Below are positions 9,587 to 20,680 of a stretch of DNA of 64,000 nucleotides, one piece after another. Numbering within the stretch: position 1 is the first letter of the stretch; each line of letters opens with the position of its first letter. Source of the stretch: Auriscalpium vulgare (Eukaryota > Basidiomycota > Agaricomycetes > Russulales > Auriscalpiaceae); NCBI GenBank assembly GCA_019915015.1, contig JAHBBC010000011.1, forward strand, positions 806,001-870,000, in the 5' to 3' direction. A program made the position numbers and the translations under genes. The notes below the pieces were generated by a model, which was given only the letters and a program-made list of their open reading frames with translations, was not told the DNA's origin and did no database searches.

Positions 9587-12500
9587 CCGGCTGCTCCTTT
9601 GTCCCTGGGCATCCGGCAGACGACGGGACACGTCCTGCGGCCTCGATTGCCGCGTCGGAGCCCACACATGTGCGCGCTACGGACGGCGCGTATATGTTTG
9701 CGCATCGTAATGCGCCCACATTCCTTTTCTCCTCGTCCGCACCCACGCTTAATTCTCCAGACCACTTCTTTATTTCGGTCACGCTTTCTTTCCCTAACCG
9801 TTCTCCTCTTCACACGTACGCGCTTGTGGACAGCGGCGCGACGACGTCGTGTATTTCGGAACGCTTTGCGGCGCGTCACTCTCTTTCACGACGTCTCAAG
9901 GATGTTCCGGTTCCCATCACGGCGGTTGACGACCGCCCAATTGCTTCTGGCCTGATCACCCAGGATGTAGTTGCTAACCTTTCGGTGGGAGCTCATTCCG
10001 AGTTCATTGCTTTGGCCGTTGTTGCGGTCGGTTATCCCATTATTTTAGGTCTCGATTGGCTTCGCCGCCACAATCCCAACATCGACTGGGTTGACTCCAA
10101 TCTCACCCTCGACTGTTGCGGACTCACTCGCTCGCATCCCGTCACGATTTCAGCACGAGGCTCCGGTCTCGCCCCTCGACTCGTCCATCCCTCGCTCAAC
10201 TCGACTACGTCCGTTGGCATAGGCTTTGGTCTTACCGGCGCGACCTCGTTCGCCTCCTCGACAATTCGCAACACCACCACGTCTTTGCCGGCACATTCGA
10301 CACCCAGCGTGGACCGCGCGTCCTCGCCTCCTCGGCCCTCGTACCTTTCGTCACTCGTCCAGTTGAATGGCTTCGGTCGCTCTACTCCTTCGCTCACCCC
10401 TACGCCAAATATTCGCACCATTTCCCCTCGTAAATTCGCCAAGGCTGCGCGTTCGCACCCGGACGACGTATGTCTCTTTCGCTTCCTGCCGACCGATTCG
10501 CCCGCGTTCATTGCGGCCACCTCGGCGCCCGACTCGCTACTCGACGACCTCGATGCCGACACTCCCGACACATCGTCCACTCCTCTCGACGATCTTTCGC
10601 AGCACGTACCACCCAAGTACTCAGAGTACGCATCCACCGTCTTCTCACCCTCCGAGTTCGACAAGCTGCCTCCGCACCGATCGTTCGACGTCGACATCGA
10701 GCTCGAAGAAGGGAAGGAACCACCCTTCGGCCCACTCTATCGACTCACCCCAGACGAACGCAACGCGCTCGCCGAATACGTCAACACCAACCTTGCTCGC
10801 GGTCACATCCGCAGCTCGACATCGTCGGCCGGCGCACCCGTTCTGTTCATACGCAAGAAGACGGGCAACCTCCGCCTCTGCGTCGACTATAGGGGTCTCA
10901 ATGCGATTACCAAGAAGAATCGCTACCCTGTACCACTCGTTCACGACCTCCTCGATCGTGTACAGGGCTGCAAGGTTTTTACTCTCATTGATCTCGTCTC
11001 TGCTTACTCGCATCTTCGCATTAAGGAGGGCGACGAGTGGAAGACCGCATTCCGCACGCCCCTCGGACTCTTCGAGCACCTCGTCGTGCCCTATGGACTT
11101 ACTAATGCACCCGCTGCGTTTCAGGCATTTATTCAGGACGTCCTGCGCGACCTACTCGACGTCGTGTGTGTCGTCTATCTCGACGATATACTCATCTTTT
11201 CGAGGACACCAGAAGAACACGACAAGCACGTTCGACTCGTCCTCGACCGTCTACGCGACGCTCACCTCTGCGTCAATCCCGCTAAATGCGAGTGGGACAA
11301 ATCAGAGGTCGAGTATCTCGGGTACATCGTCGGCGCTGAAGGCGTCAAGATGAACCCAAAGAAGATTGCGACCATTACGGAGTGGACCGTCCACAGTGAA
11401 GGAACTCCAATCATTCCTCGGGTTTGCTAACTTCTATCGTCGTTTCATCGACGGCTACGCTCGTATTTCTGCCCCGCTTGTTGCGCTGACCAAGAAGGAC
11501 ATCACGTTCAGTTTTTCAGATGCTGCGCGCGCCGCGTTCGGACGCCTCAAGCGTGCGTTCACATCCTACCCCGTCTTGCGTCATTACAACCCGCTCGCGC
11601 CGTGCACGCTCAGCACCGACGCATCCGACTTCGCCATCTCCGGCGTTTGTCAACAACCGGGTGACGATGGTGAACTCCATCCCATCGCTTACTACTCGCG
11701 CAAATTCACGCCCGCGGAGATCAACTACGAGATCCACGACAAGGAACTCCTCGCAGTTGTCGACTCGTTCCGCGACATGCGCGCGTGGCTGCTCGGTTCG
11801 CCTTTCCCTATTTCCGTCATCTCTGATCACAAAACCTCGAGTATTTCATGACCTCGAAGGTTCTCAACCGCCGACAGGCGCGTTGGGCAATGTTTTGGCT
11901 GACTTTGACTTTCGGTTGACCTGGGGTCCCGGGAAGTCGAACGTTGCGGACCCCCCGTCGCGACGTGCTGACTTCGTCCCTAGAAAGGGAGATGACACCC
12001 TCCTGGTGCAGAATCGGACAATACTCACAGCTAAACATACAGAGCTTCTTTTTCCTTCACAGATTCCATCCACACCTCCCGCTGCGACGACCAGCGCGCT
12101 CACCACGCTCGCTATCGACAGCTCGGCGCTTCTCGAACGCTTCAAGATCGCGTTCCGCGACGACGTCGAATGGCGCGAAGCGCTCGTTCAGGCAACTCGG
12201 ACTTCACCGCCGAGGGTGGACTCGTGTTCCACAAAGGAAAACTCTTCGTTCCTCGACCATTACGCGCTGATATTCTTCGTGCTCGGCACGACTCGCCATT
12301 CGCAGGTCATCCTGGACGCACACGCACGCTCGGGCTCGTCTCACGAGATTACTCGTGGCCCGGTATCCACACCTTCGTGCGTCGCTACGTCGAGGCATGC
12401 GACACGTGCGCACGTATCAAGACGCCGCGTCACAAGCCTTACGGCCTTCTCCAGCCGCTCGACATCCCGTCGCGCCCCTGGCGAGCAATCACTATGGATT

Positions 12501-13826
12501 TCATCGTTAAGCTTCCTATTTCTCATGGTTATGATTCCATCTGGGTTGTTTGCGATCGTCTCACGCGCTACGCGCATTTCATTCCTTGCAACGAGACGAT
12601 CGACGCACCCGGTTTGGCTTGGTTGTTCCTCGACAGAATATTTCGGTACCACGGGCTTCCTGATTCCATTGTTTCTGACCGTGGTGCGATATTTGTTTCA
12701 CGGTTTTGGACTGAACTTCTCTCGCTTTTGAAGATTGAGTCGAGCACGTCGACGGCGTATCACCCGCAGACTGACGGTCTGACGGAACGCACGAATCAGA
12801 CGCTCGAGACGTACTTACGTGCATACTGTTCTTACCAACAGACGATTGGGTCGATTATCTCCCTCTGGGAGAATTCGCCTTCAACAATCTGGAGAACAGC
12901 TCGACACACCAGACTCCCTACTTCGCCAACTTCGCCTACCATCCCACCTTCGAGCCCCAACTCACCGAGCGTTCCAGCGTCCCCGCTGCGGACGAACTCA
13001 CGACCCGACTCGCTATCATCCACGACGAATTACGCGCCGAACTGCAGTTCGCGCAAGACAAGCAGTCGAAGTACTACAACCAGAAGGCGCTCGCTGCTCC
13101 GCAGTTCCAGCCCGACCAGCTCGTCTGGCTCCTGCGCCGCAATATCAAGACGACGCGTCCCTCTCTCAAACTCGACCATCGTCGTCTCGGCCCGTATCCC
13201 GTCATCCGCAGAATCGGTTCCTCTTCCTATCACCTCCGCCTCCCATCTACCTCTCTCGCCTTCATCCTGTCTTCCATGTCTCGCTCCTTGAACCCTACCA
13301 AGATCCTTCCATTTTCCATCCTCATTCCTCGCCCGCTCCTTTCGAACTCGACGAAGATCCTGCGCTACAAGTCCAGTCCATCCACGACTCGCGCAAAGTT
13401 GGTCATCGCTACGAATACCTCGTCCGCTGGAAGTCGCTTCCCGAGTCAGAGAACTCGTGGATTCCCCTCTCCGACATTCCCACTACCCAGAACGAGTTAA
13501 TCGACCGCTTCCATCGTCGAAATCCCCGCGCTCCTCGTCCCCATTCCACCGTCCTCGATAAACACTTTACTGTACATGATTCCGAACCCGTTGACTCGTC
13601 TTTTTCTGCTCCACAGGTCCCGCTGCCCTCCGCGTCGCCGCCGTCGTCCTCCGCACCACCCGCCGCTCCGTTGCCGTCCGCTCGTCCCGTCGTACCCACT
13701 GCCGCTCCTCGCCCACCGTCCCCGCCGGTCGTACGACAGAGATTGAGATCTGTGTACGAACCTGCTCCGCAGACTACGACGCGCTCACGTCGTGTGTCCA
13801 AGCCGGCCGAAAGGCTGAACCTCTGA
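9580..13826 (+). pseudogene. pol: Retrotransposon Pol (protease, RT, RNase H, integrase, chromodomain), frame-broken
   Basis: Polyprotein that cuts Gag, copies RNA to DNA and integrates it. Visible in order: aspartic protease (ALVDSGATTSC, about 9.82-9.86 kb); reverse transcriptase with FTLIDLVSAYSHLRI and the catalytic VYLDDILIFS (about 11.17-11.21 kb); RNase H (LSTDASDFAISGV, EINYEIHDKELLAVV); integrase zinc region (HDSPFAGHPGR...CDTCARIK) and DDE core (TMDFIVKLP, IVSDRGAIFVS, YHPQTDGLTERTNQ); and a C-terminal chromodomain (GHRYEYLVRWKSLPESENSW, about 13.40-13.47 kb). The reading frame changes near 11.38, 11.83, 11.90, 12.18, 12.84 and 13.26 kb. The first looks like a 5 bp loss between short repeats; four are single-base losses, mostly in short runs; the last is unresolved. 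As written, no intact Pol could be made. Confidence 0.9.
11978..11995 (+). other. Possible central polypurine tract
   Basis: The 18 bases CCCTAGAAAGGGAGATGA recur exactly at 13846-13863, directly before the 3' LTR. This copy lies inside pol at the RNase H/integrase boundary and is read there as PRKGDD. An RNase H-resistant purine tract duplicated inside pol is the layout of a central PPT. Confidence 0.5.
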
Positions 13827-13845
13827 GCAGCCCCATCGTCCGTGA

Positions 13846-13863
13846 CCCTAGAAAGGGAGATGA
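13846..13863 (+). other. 3' polypurine tract
   Basis: Purine-rich AGAAAGGGAGATGA immediately abuts the 3' LTR at 13864, the expected position for the plus-strand primer of reverse transcription. Confidence 0.85.
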
Positions 13864-14120
13864 TGTGATGGGCACGGCCATTCTAGATACAAACGGACAC
13901 TCTACTTAGCTCACGGACTCTGGTTTCGTACGACAGACTCGCATCATTACGGTACACGTGCTCATCCCGACTTAGCTATGTACATTTGCCTCCGTTGGTC
14001 CGTGCGCCCGTATTACTCCGTCGCTCGCCGCTCCTGTACCTTTCCCTCGTCGAGTCAACGCCAGTGACTTCCTCTGTTCATTCTCGCGTCCCCTTCGCTC
14101 GAAACACTCGCCCCGTTACA
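13864..14120 (+). repeat. 3' LTR
   Basis: 257 bp, identical by eye to the 5' LTR, followed by the target duplication CCAGC (14121-14125). Confidence 0.96.
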
Positions 14121-14125
14121 CCAGC

Positions 14126-17035
14126 GGCCTTTTTCGGCGTGCGCGCTAGTCTCAGTAGCCTCTAGCGCTCTACAGGATACTAAATTAGATCCGTTGCACG
14201 GTGTGGGACTGAGTGGGACTGTGACAGAGTTCTAATTTGAAGATGTCGATGGAGACGTCTGACACAGATATGAGAGACCAATATATAATCGAGCTCAAAG
14301 CCGCTCATTTTTTGGGGGCATTTGGCAGTCCTCTTTGCGCGCCGGCGGTCGCAGTAAGTATTCTCCCTGAGGCAGAGGCTCAGAGGAGCTGAATTCAAAC
14401 TTCGCAAGCTCAGGATCATCGAACAGTAAGTACTTCTAGGCTGGTATTCACATGACCGCCACCCCGCTCCGATCCTTGGAGTCTGATGAAGGTATTCGCG
14501 AAGATAGGATGCCGTTTGTAAGCATCGCGGCGGCCCTCCGAACCAGTGGCGCCTTACCCTCAAAGAATATTCTCTGCTTGATTCTTTTCTTCATTCACCT
14601 CCGGCTTGTTCTTGATTTTCCTCGGACCTCGCGGCGATCTCAGGCTACCACAGAGCTTTGATTCGCCTGGAAGCAGGTGGTACATATGAATCTCGATGCT
14701 AGTCTCCGTAGTTTGCTTGACATTATAGTATCCCAAGACAGTCGTTTTGCCTCATGCTACTCGCTCGTAAGCACAGTGAAGGTAGTAAATTGACTTGAAA
14801 GATACCGCACATACTCAGCGCTCGGCCTTAAAAATAATCGAGCCCAGAGCATGACACTAACAGGCTCAGGCGGCAATGATCGGGCGGCTATCTGTCGAGC
14901 CTAGTAGTGCAACCACTTTCCGAATACTGTGGAGATTGTATAGAGGTCACGGTGTACTGCCACTGTACTTGCACGGGGCTTCATGCGGCGGCCGCCATGT
15001 TGTTCCTTCCATCAAGCCGCGCCATAAGCCCAGATTCGGGCGATGCGATCATGGCGGACGCGTGCCTGCTACTAGTATGCCTCGGCTCTGTGAATATGTT
15101 GTTCCCGCCATGCGCCATCAAAGAGCATCAAAGAAGACGATCTTCAGACTAAAAGCGCCCATGTCGCTAGAGACAATACTTTGCAACATGGTAGGCTATG
15201 TCGGACCAGCTGCGACGCTGTAGAACCTCACTTCCGACCGGCAGAGGCTACATTTCGAGAAGTTGCTGTAGGCAAGTTGTGGCCCATTGTGCCCGTCGGC
15301 GCACCATCAAGAGAGCCTGGTCATCAACTAAAGGGCCAGTTCCTTCTGAACTCTCCCGGTGAAGACAGGTCAGGTCATGCCTCCCAGTAGTCCAGCCATA
15401 TATCTGCCGCTGCAAGTGCAACGGAGCTGTCTGGGCGCAAATCTGCAGAATTGGCCCGGCCCGGGAGGTGACTCTGACACGAATGAACTTATGTCAGCTG
15501 TTTTCTTTTCGCCGCAAACTGAACGTTCAACGTTGTACCTTCTCCTCGACCCAAGTCCCCGCTTGCTTCCCATCGAAAGCTTTATTATACTACTATACTC
15601 GCATCGAACCTCGAAGTCACGGTGTTGGGGGCTGGGACCCGTCCTACCTGGTCAACATACCGCCTGGTCGACACGTCGAACCTGTCTCCCGCGCACAACT
15701 CTCAGACCGTGACGACCGTTGACCATCCCCACAAACATCAATTATCAAACACTGCCTACAATCTTGGATATTTCCTGGTTTGTAGGGATCTCGCGAAGGG
15801 CCTGTCGGACCCGACAGACCTTGGCATCACCGTTTTCCCAGTCGACACTTTCGTTGATAGGACGTCATCGAACTGTCGGTGGCAGTTTCTCTCCGTTAAT
15901 TTACCCTCAAAACTTGCCCTTTGACTTTTTTGATTCCCGGCTATCCTTCTCTGCCTTCCCTGGAGCGGGGCTAGCGAGGGCTAGCGCCCTCATAGCAGTC
16001 TCATCTCACACGGTAACTACGCGTAACGATATTGCCCCAAAAGCTCATAGCTCCGTGAGGATGGCCTGTCGAGTTACGGAGCCTATTCTTGTCCATGGTG
16101 AGGTACATCTGCGGCATGTGCGGACTCTGGCTGTCATGCATGTCTCCGGACACGACGTTTCCCTGCATCGTTGAACTCGAGCGCAGCATCACATCGGCAA
16201 CCTTTCTGGCAGGCACATAGTGCATGACAGTTGGCCATCGTCTAACCTTATCCACAGAAGACAGCCAGTTTTTTAGGACAAATCCGGACAACTCGAAAAT
16301 TGCAACATCCCGCTCTCTCTTGAGGTGCGTCTCTATCTCAAATGCTCGTCAAATGCACGGTGAGCTGGAAGCATTGTTCCGACTCTATGCTGTTGCCAGA
16401 CGGATCGACTATCGGCGAACTCGTCCTTGCCGTCGTATGTCCCTAGCTTGATGCTCTAGAGGCACTCCTCGCATACCGGGCGGCATCTGTTGGACGTCCA
16501 TGCGCAGCCCGTCATTCTCAGGGCCCGCAACAAGGGCAAGAATGTAACATCCCCCGCGCGAGCAGCTTCATACGCAGGCGTTGGAAACGTTGACTGAGGT
16601 TGACCGAACATATCTCCGACTCGGAGCACCTATGTGGCAATTGCAAATACGTGCCGCTTCGCTGCCGTCAAATCGTGCACGGCCATGCCTTCACGAACCA
16701 ATGCCGACCTTCCGGATGTGAATGCATCTTGCTCTTGAACTGAGCTGAAGTCCCACAATCAAGGCAACGCACCTCGAACACAACAGCTGATCATCACACG
16801 CGGTCGCTTTGTACCGCTCCTCAGGTACGCTTCTCCACCTATGGCGACTTCGCCTATAAGGCGATCAGAGACTGACCGGAGGTAGCAACACTATAATCCA
16901 AGGAATTGGCGGAGGGTATTCCACAACACGAGAGGTGAAAGAGCAGTCGCTCTTTTGTCGGCCCGGTCAATGTCAGGACGCCTGCGTACCAAACCGAATC
17001 ATGCGGTCACCCGCTGGTAGTCTTGATCTCTTAGA
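14126..17035. other. 3 kb gene-free stretch between retrotransposon and P450 copy 1
   Basis: Only short, unrelated open frames with no recognisable domain or splice-linked protein on either strand. Base composition is less GC-rich than the neighbouring genes. The right end must hold the P450 promoter. It may include decayed older transposon sequence, but I see no terminal repeats or coding motif to prove it. Confidence 0.5.
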
Positions 17036-17048
17036 TATAAATATGCTG
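17036..17048 (+). promoter_or_regulatory. TATA-type core promoter of P450 copy 1
   Basis: TATAAATATGCTG, 48-60 bp upstream of the ATG. The same 13 bases occur at 53897-53909 before P450 copy 2, and both leaders also share GTCCCATCC between this box and the ATG. Confidence 0.6.
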
Positions 17049-17095
17049 AGGGATGTTGGATAACCAGCAAGTCCCATCCGCGCAATTCAGCAGAA

Positions 17096-19113
17096 ATGTC
17101 GACCGTCGAAGCTTTCCTACCAGTCTCTACCTCTGTACGTGACCCGCACGCAGCTCATTCACGTGTGCTAACGCCAGTCCCGCAGGTTTTGCCCACCATT
17201 CCCTTCCGCACGGCCGTACTCCTAGCGATCGTCCTCGCGGTTACCTCAATTATTCCCCTCTTCTTCCGCAAGAACATCACCAACAAAGATGGCGTGCCCA
17301 TCCCGCCGGGGCCACCGAGGCGCTACGCCTTCCTGCCAAAGTATCCCGAGCGTATCCTGCACAAGTGGGCGCAGCAATACGGCGGCTTGTACACGGTGTT
17401 CATGGGAAGCCAGCTCACCGCCGTCATCTCCGACCCTGTGATAGCGCGCGACCTGCTCGTCAACAACGGCGCGATCACCTCGAGCCGCCGCAACTACTTC
17501 CTCAAGGACGAGATCATCCTGAGCCAGCGTGCCATCACGGGCACCCCGTACAATGACAAATGGTGCGTGCGCTTGCGTCCCATGTGCGAAATTCACTAAA
17601 GGCGTGCAGGAGACAACACCGCAGACTCGGCATGACGTTGCTCTCGCCGGCGGCGGTGGAGAGCTACTCACACAATCTCGACTACGAGGCGCACATCATG
17701 GTCCGGTCTTTGTGGGCCGCTGGAAAGATGGGCAAGGTGCCGGTCGACGTCGCCCACGACTCGGGACGGTATCCATTCAAGTAAGCATAGGCTGCAGCCC
17801 TTGCCGATCTTGATCTGACTTTCGCCACAGTAATATGTTCCGACTCTCTTTCGGCACGCGAACCGAGACTAATAAGGACCCTCTTATTGAACGGGCTCTT
17901 ACCCTTGCCAACGAGTTCATGCTTCTGAGCGGTAAGCCATTTCACACGGCCCTCATATGCGATACTCACCTTTTCGGATCGATAGGCCCCTGGAAACGCC
18001 GTGGACTTCATCAAGCCCCTCCAATGGCTCCCGACGCAGAAGCGCGCCCGTGCCACAAGCTGCACGACCAAATCATCGAAACCTACGGCGCGCTCATCTT
18101 GCGCGTGCAAGCGCGCATGGACGCCGGCGAGGACGTGCCCGACTGCCTGGTCAAGACGCTGATCGAGACGCGAGAGGCCGAGGGCCTCGACTGGGAGGAC
18201 TTGTGCATGATGTCGGCGGCGTTCACACTGGGGGGCGTGCACTCGGTTGGTTTCTTTGTTTATTGTATCCATCGATAGCTGATGTTTGTGTGTATGCATA
18301 GATGTCGGGAATTATGCAGTGGTTCATGGCGCTCCTACCGTCGTACCCGGAGATCCAGGCGCGCGTGCACGAGGAGATGGATCGTGTGGTTGGACGGGAA
18401 CACTACCCAACGGCGGCAGACGAGAAGGACATGCCGTATATGCGCGCCGTGATCAAGGAGGTTAGCATCGCAGCCACCTCGCCGTTCGTGCATCTGTTAA
18501 CCGATTTCTGGCATACAGGTTGCGCGTCTGCACTCTTCATTCTGGATGGCGACGCCCCACTATTCCACGGCGGATCTTGTCTACAAGGGGATGTACCTCC
18601 CCAAGGGCACTTCGCTCATCCTCAACATATACAGCCTGCACCACGACGACAAGCGCTACCCAGACTCGTGCGTCCCCTGTGTGTATTCACCCGCGGCGGA
18701 CAAACTGACTCGGATATGCCCCAGGTTCACTTTCAACCCTGACCGTTACCTCGGCGATGACCTCGGCAGCTACGAATCCGCGAACCTCGCTGACCCGAGA
18801 CAGCGCGACCACTGGGCATTCGGTTCTGGGTGAGCCCGTCGCCTCGCCTTCGTCCCTCTCAATCTCACTCCACTGCAGGCGCCGCATCTGCCCCGGCATC
18901 CACGTCGCGGATCGCGAGATGTGGCTCGCCATGTCCCGCCTCATGTGGTCGTTCGAGATCAATTCGGTGCCTGGCCACCCCATCTCGTTGGAGGAGTACG
19001 AGGGCGCGAACGGCCGCACGCCGATGCCCTTCAAGGTGCAGCTCGTGCCGCGCCACGACCGTGTTCGCATGATGCTGGAGGAGAAGGATGAGGTGTCTGT
19101 GTTCAAGATCTAA
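17096..19113 (+). CDS. Cytochrome P450 monooxygenase, copy 1
   Basis: Membrane-anchored microsomal P450; substrate unknown, family number not assigned. Nine exons (17096-17134, 17186-17562, 17610-17780, 17831-17931, 17986-18245, 18302-18460, 18519-18667, 18725-18829, 18879-19113) give a 531-residue product, normal length. Seen: an N-terminal anchor (LLAIVLAVTSIIPLFF), proline hinge PIPPGPPRR, K-helix ExxR made across an exon junction (E-VAR), PDRYLGDD, and the heme loop FGSGRRICPG, also made across a junction. The I-helix reads GGVHSMSG, lacking the usual acid-Thr pair. Exon 5 is odd: against copies 2 and 3 it has lost 2 bases near 17995 and 1 base near 18052, so about 20 residues (KRRGLHQAPP...ARPC) are read out of the ancestral frame before it is restored. 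It may be active, altered or decaying. Confidence 0.88.
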
Positions 19114-20680
19114 AACACATTCTTACCAGAGATTTACAAAGACTGTCTGGACTGCATTTCAGTGATTCATTTCTCTCATCTTTATACCGTGTAATGCAAT
19201 CGTTCGTTCCTCCAGGGCAATTGTCTAGTCTAAGTTGCGAACTTAGATCCGACAACTCGGAGGCAGAATGAGCGTGAGATATAAGTTCACGGAACTTCGC
19301 GACAGGGTCCTCTGATGGATGCCTTCTCTGCGATCAAGTGAACTGCACTCCAAAACCTCGCGCCCCTTCACGGCTTCTGTCATCTATATCACCTTTCACG
19401 TAGGCGCGCTTCACTCCCTGCACCACCGAAGCTCCCCGGATGTCCATCATACGTACAGGTGGCGCGCGACGAGCATTAATGGCGTGTGCGGCGTTGACGA
19501 GAAGTGCCCACAACAGTGGGAACGTTCCCAAACTTTGAACGCAGAAATCGCCCGACGTGGGCCTCCACAAAAGAATCACGATTCGTTCTCAAGAAGCATA
19601 TCATTCGGCAGTTGCCTGCTCGGGAGGCCATTATCATGTGGCGGGGGGTCTACGTACAAGGAGATTGTACAGCGATCAGATGAAATAGGAAGGCGTAACA
19701 ACAGAGTGGCGGTAGCTTCCCTACACGCAGTCGCGTTTGTAGATCCCATCCACATCAACAGAAGGGCGGTAGTGACCGGTGACGGCGTGCGAGGCAGGAA
19801 AGCGGAAGCAGCCGATGTCTGGCACCGCCCAGACCGTAAGCTTGGGAGGCGAAGATGAGTCTAGAAGACGAGGCAGGCCCCGGCGGCAGATGCCAAGCCT
19901 CGAACTGTGATCCTTAATTTCAGCGCCAACGGAGTGGGAGTGCTGGCGACGGGTTGGCGAGGACACGTCCAGAAAGCGCAGCGGGAGACGGTTGGCGGTG
20001 GAAGCAAGCGTGAGAGCGGAGGAGGCAGGCGAGGGGCGAGGGGGCGGTCAGCTGGTTGTGGTTGTTGTGTCATGAGACCTCGACGACACAACAACTTTAC
20101 TAGGCGTATCAAGCGGGCCTTATCGCCTGGCCGGGTTGCTCCAGGGAAGACGAGACAAGAGGGGCTCGCCGTACGTCGTGCCCGCCCACCGATCGGCTGC
20201 GGAAAAAAATGATGAGCAAGGGCGGACCAGCGGGGCGCGCAGAGGGCGCTGAGGAGCGCGATGGTTGTCGAGGGCTACACGCCCAGAGTGAGCGGGTGGC
20301 GGCGGTCGTCAGGCATGGTTGTGACGGGCGGAGGCGGGATGCGGGGTGCTGGACGACGACGGCGGGATGCGGGCGGGGGCTTGGCCCTTATGCGGGTTGA
20401 TGGTGGGAACGCGGCAAGCAGCGCCAAACAGCGGCAGCGGCAGGTCACAGGGATCGTTTGCTTTGCGCTCCTCCTCCCCGACTCCATCTCTTTCCCCTCC
20501 TCGCACCTTCCCCGCCTCGTCCCCGCACCCGACCGCCCTTGCTCCCCGCACCCAGCTCTTTCCCCCGCACAAACTTTCCCCACACATCGTCCGTCCGTCC
20601 GCCACCTTCACCTCCGCACCCGCTCCCGCATCCCCAGTCGCCCCAGCCGCCTCCAACGGCACTCTCACAGCCAGTTCGCA
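19114..20680. other. Intergenic: P450 3' flank and GSK3 promoter
   Basis: No gene recognised. The last about 200 bases (20.47-20.66 kb) are strongly C/T-rich on the plus strand, a common feature of fungal core promoters and leaders, and directly precede the GSK3 start. Confidence 0.5.

Larger units (their letters stand above)
8077..14125 (+). mobile_element. Chromodomain Ty3/gypsy LTR retrotransposon (chromovirus), full length
   Basis: A complete insertion bounded by the 5 bp target-site duplication CCAGC (8077-8081 and 14121-14125). LTRs lie at 8082-8338 and 13864-14120, each 257 bp, starting TGTGAT and ending GTTACA, and identical by eye. Domain order is Gag with CCHC knuckle, aspartic protease, reverse transcriptase, RNase H, integrase, chromodomain, which is the Ty3/gypsy chromovirus order. 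gag is intact and pol has about six frame breaks. Identical LTRs imply a very recent insertion, while the broken pol implies either sequencing/assembly error or mobilisation in trans. Chromodomain elements are generally steered to methylated-histone chromatin; this one sits upstream of the gene at 6.3-7.8 kb and next to a 3 kb gene-free stretch. Confidence 0.96.

Noticed and set aside
14180..16290. Several 60-150 codon frames in the gene-free stretch
   Set aside because: No domain, no splice-linked extension and no codon pattern like the neighbouring genes.
19860..20660. Arg/Gly- and Pro-rich open frames on both strands before GSK3
   Set aside because: They arise from the pyrimidine-rich promoter and leader of GSK3 and lack any recognisable protein feature.
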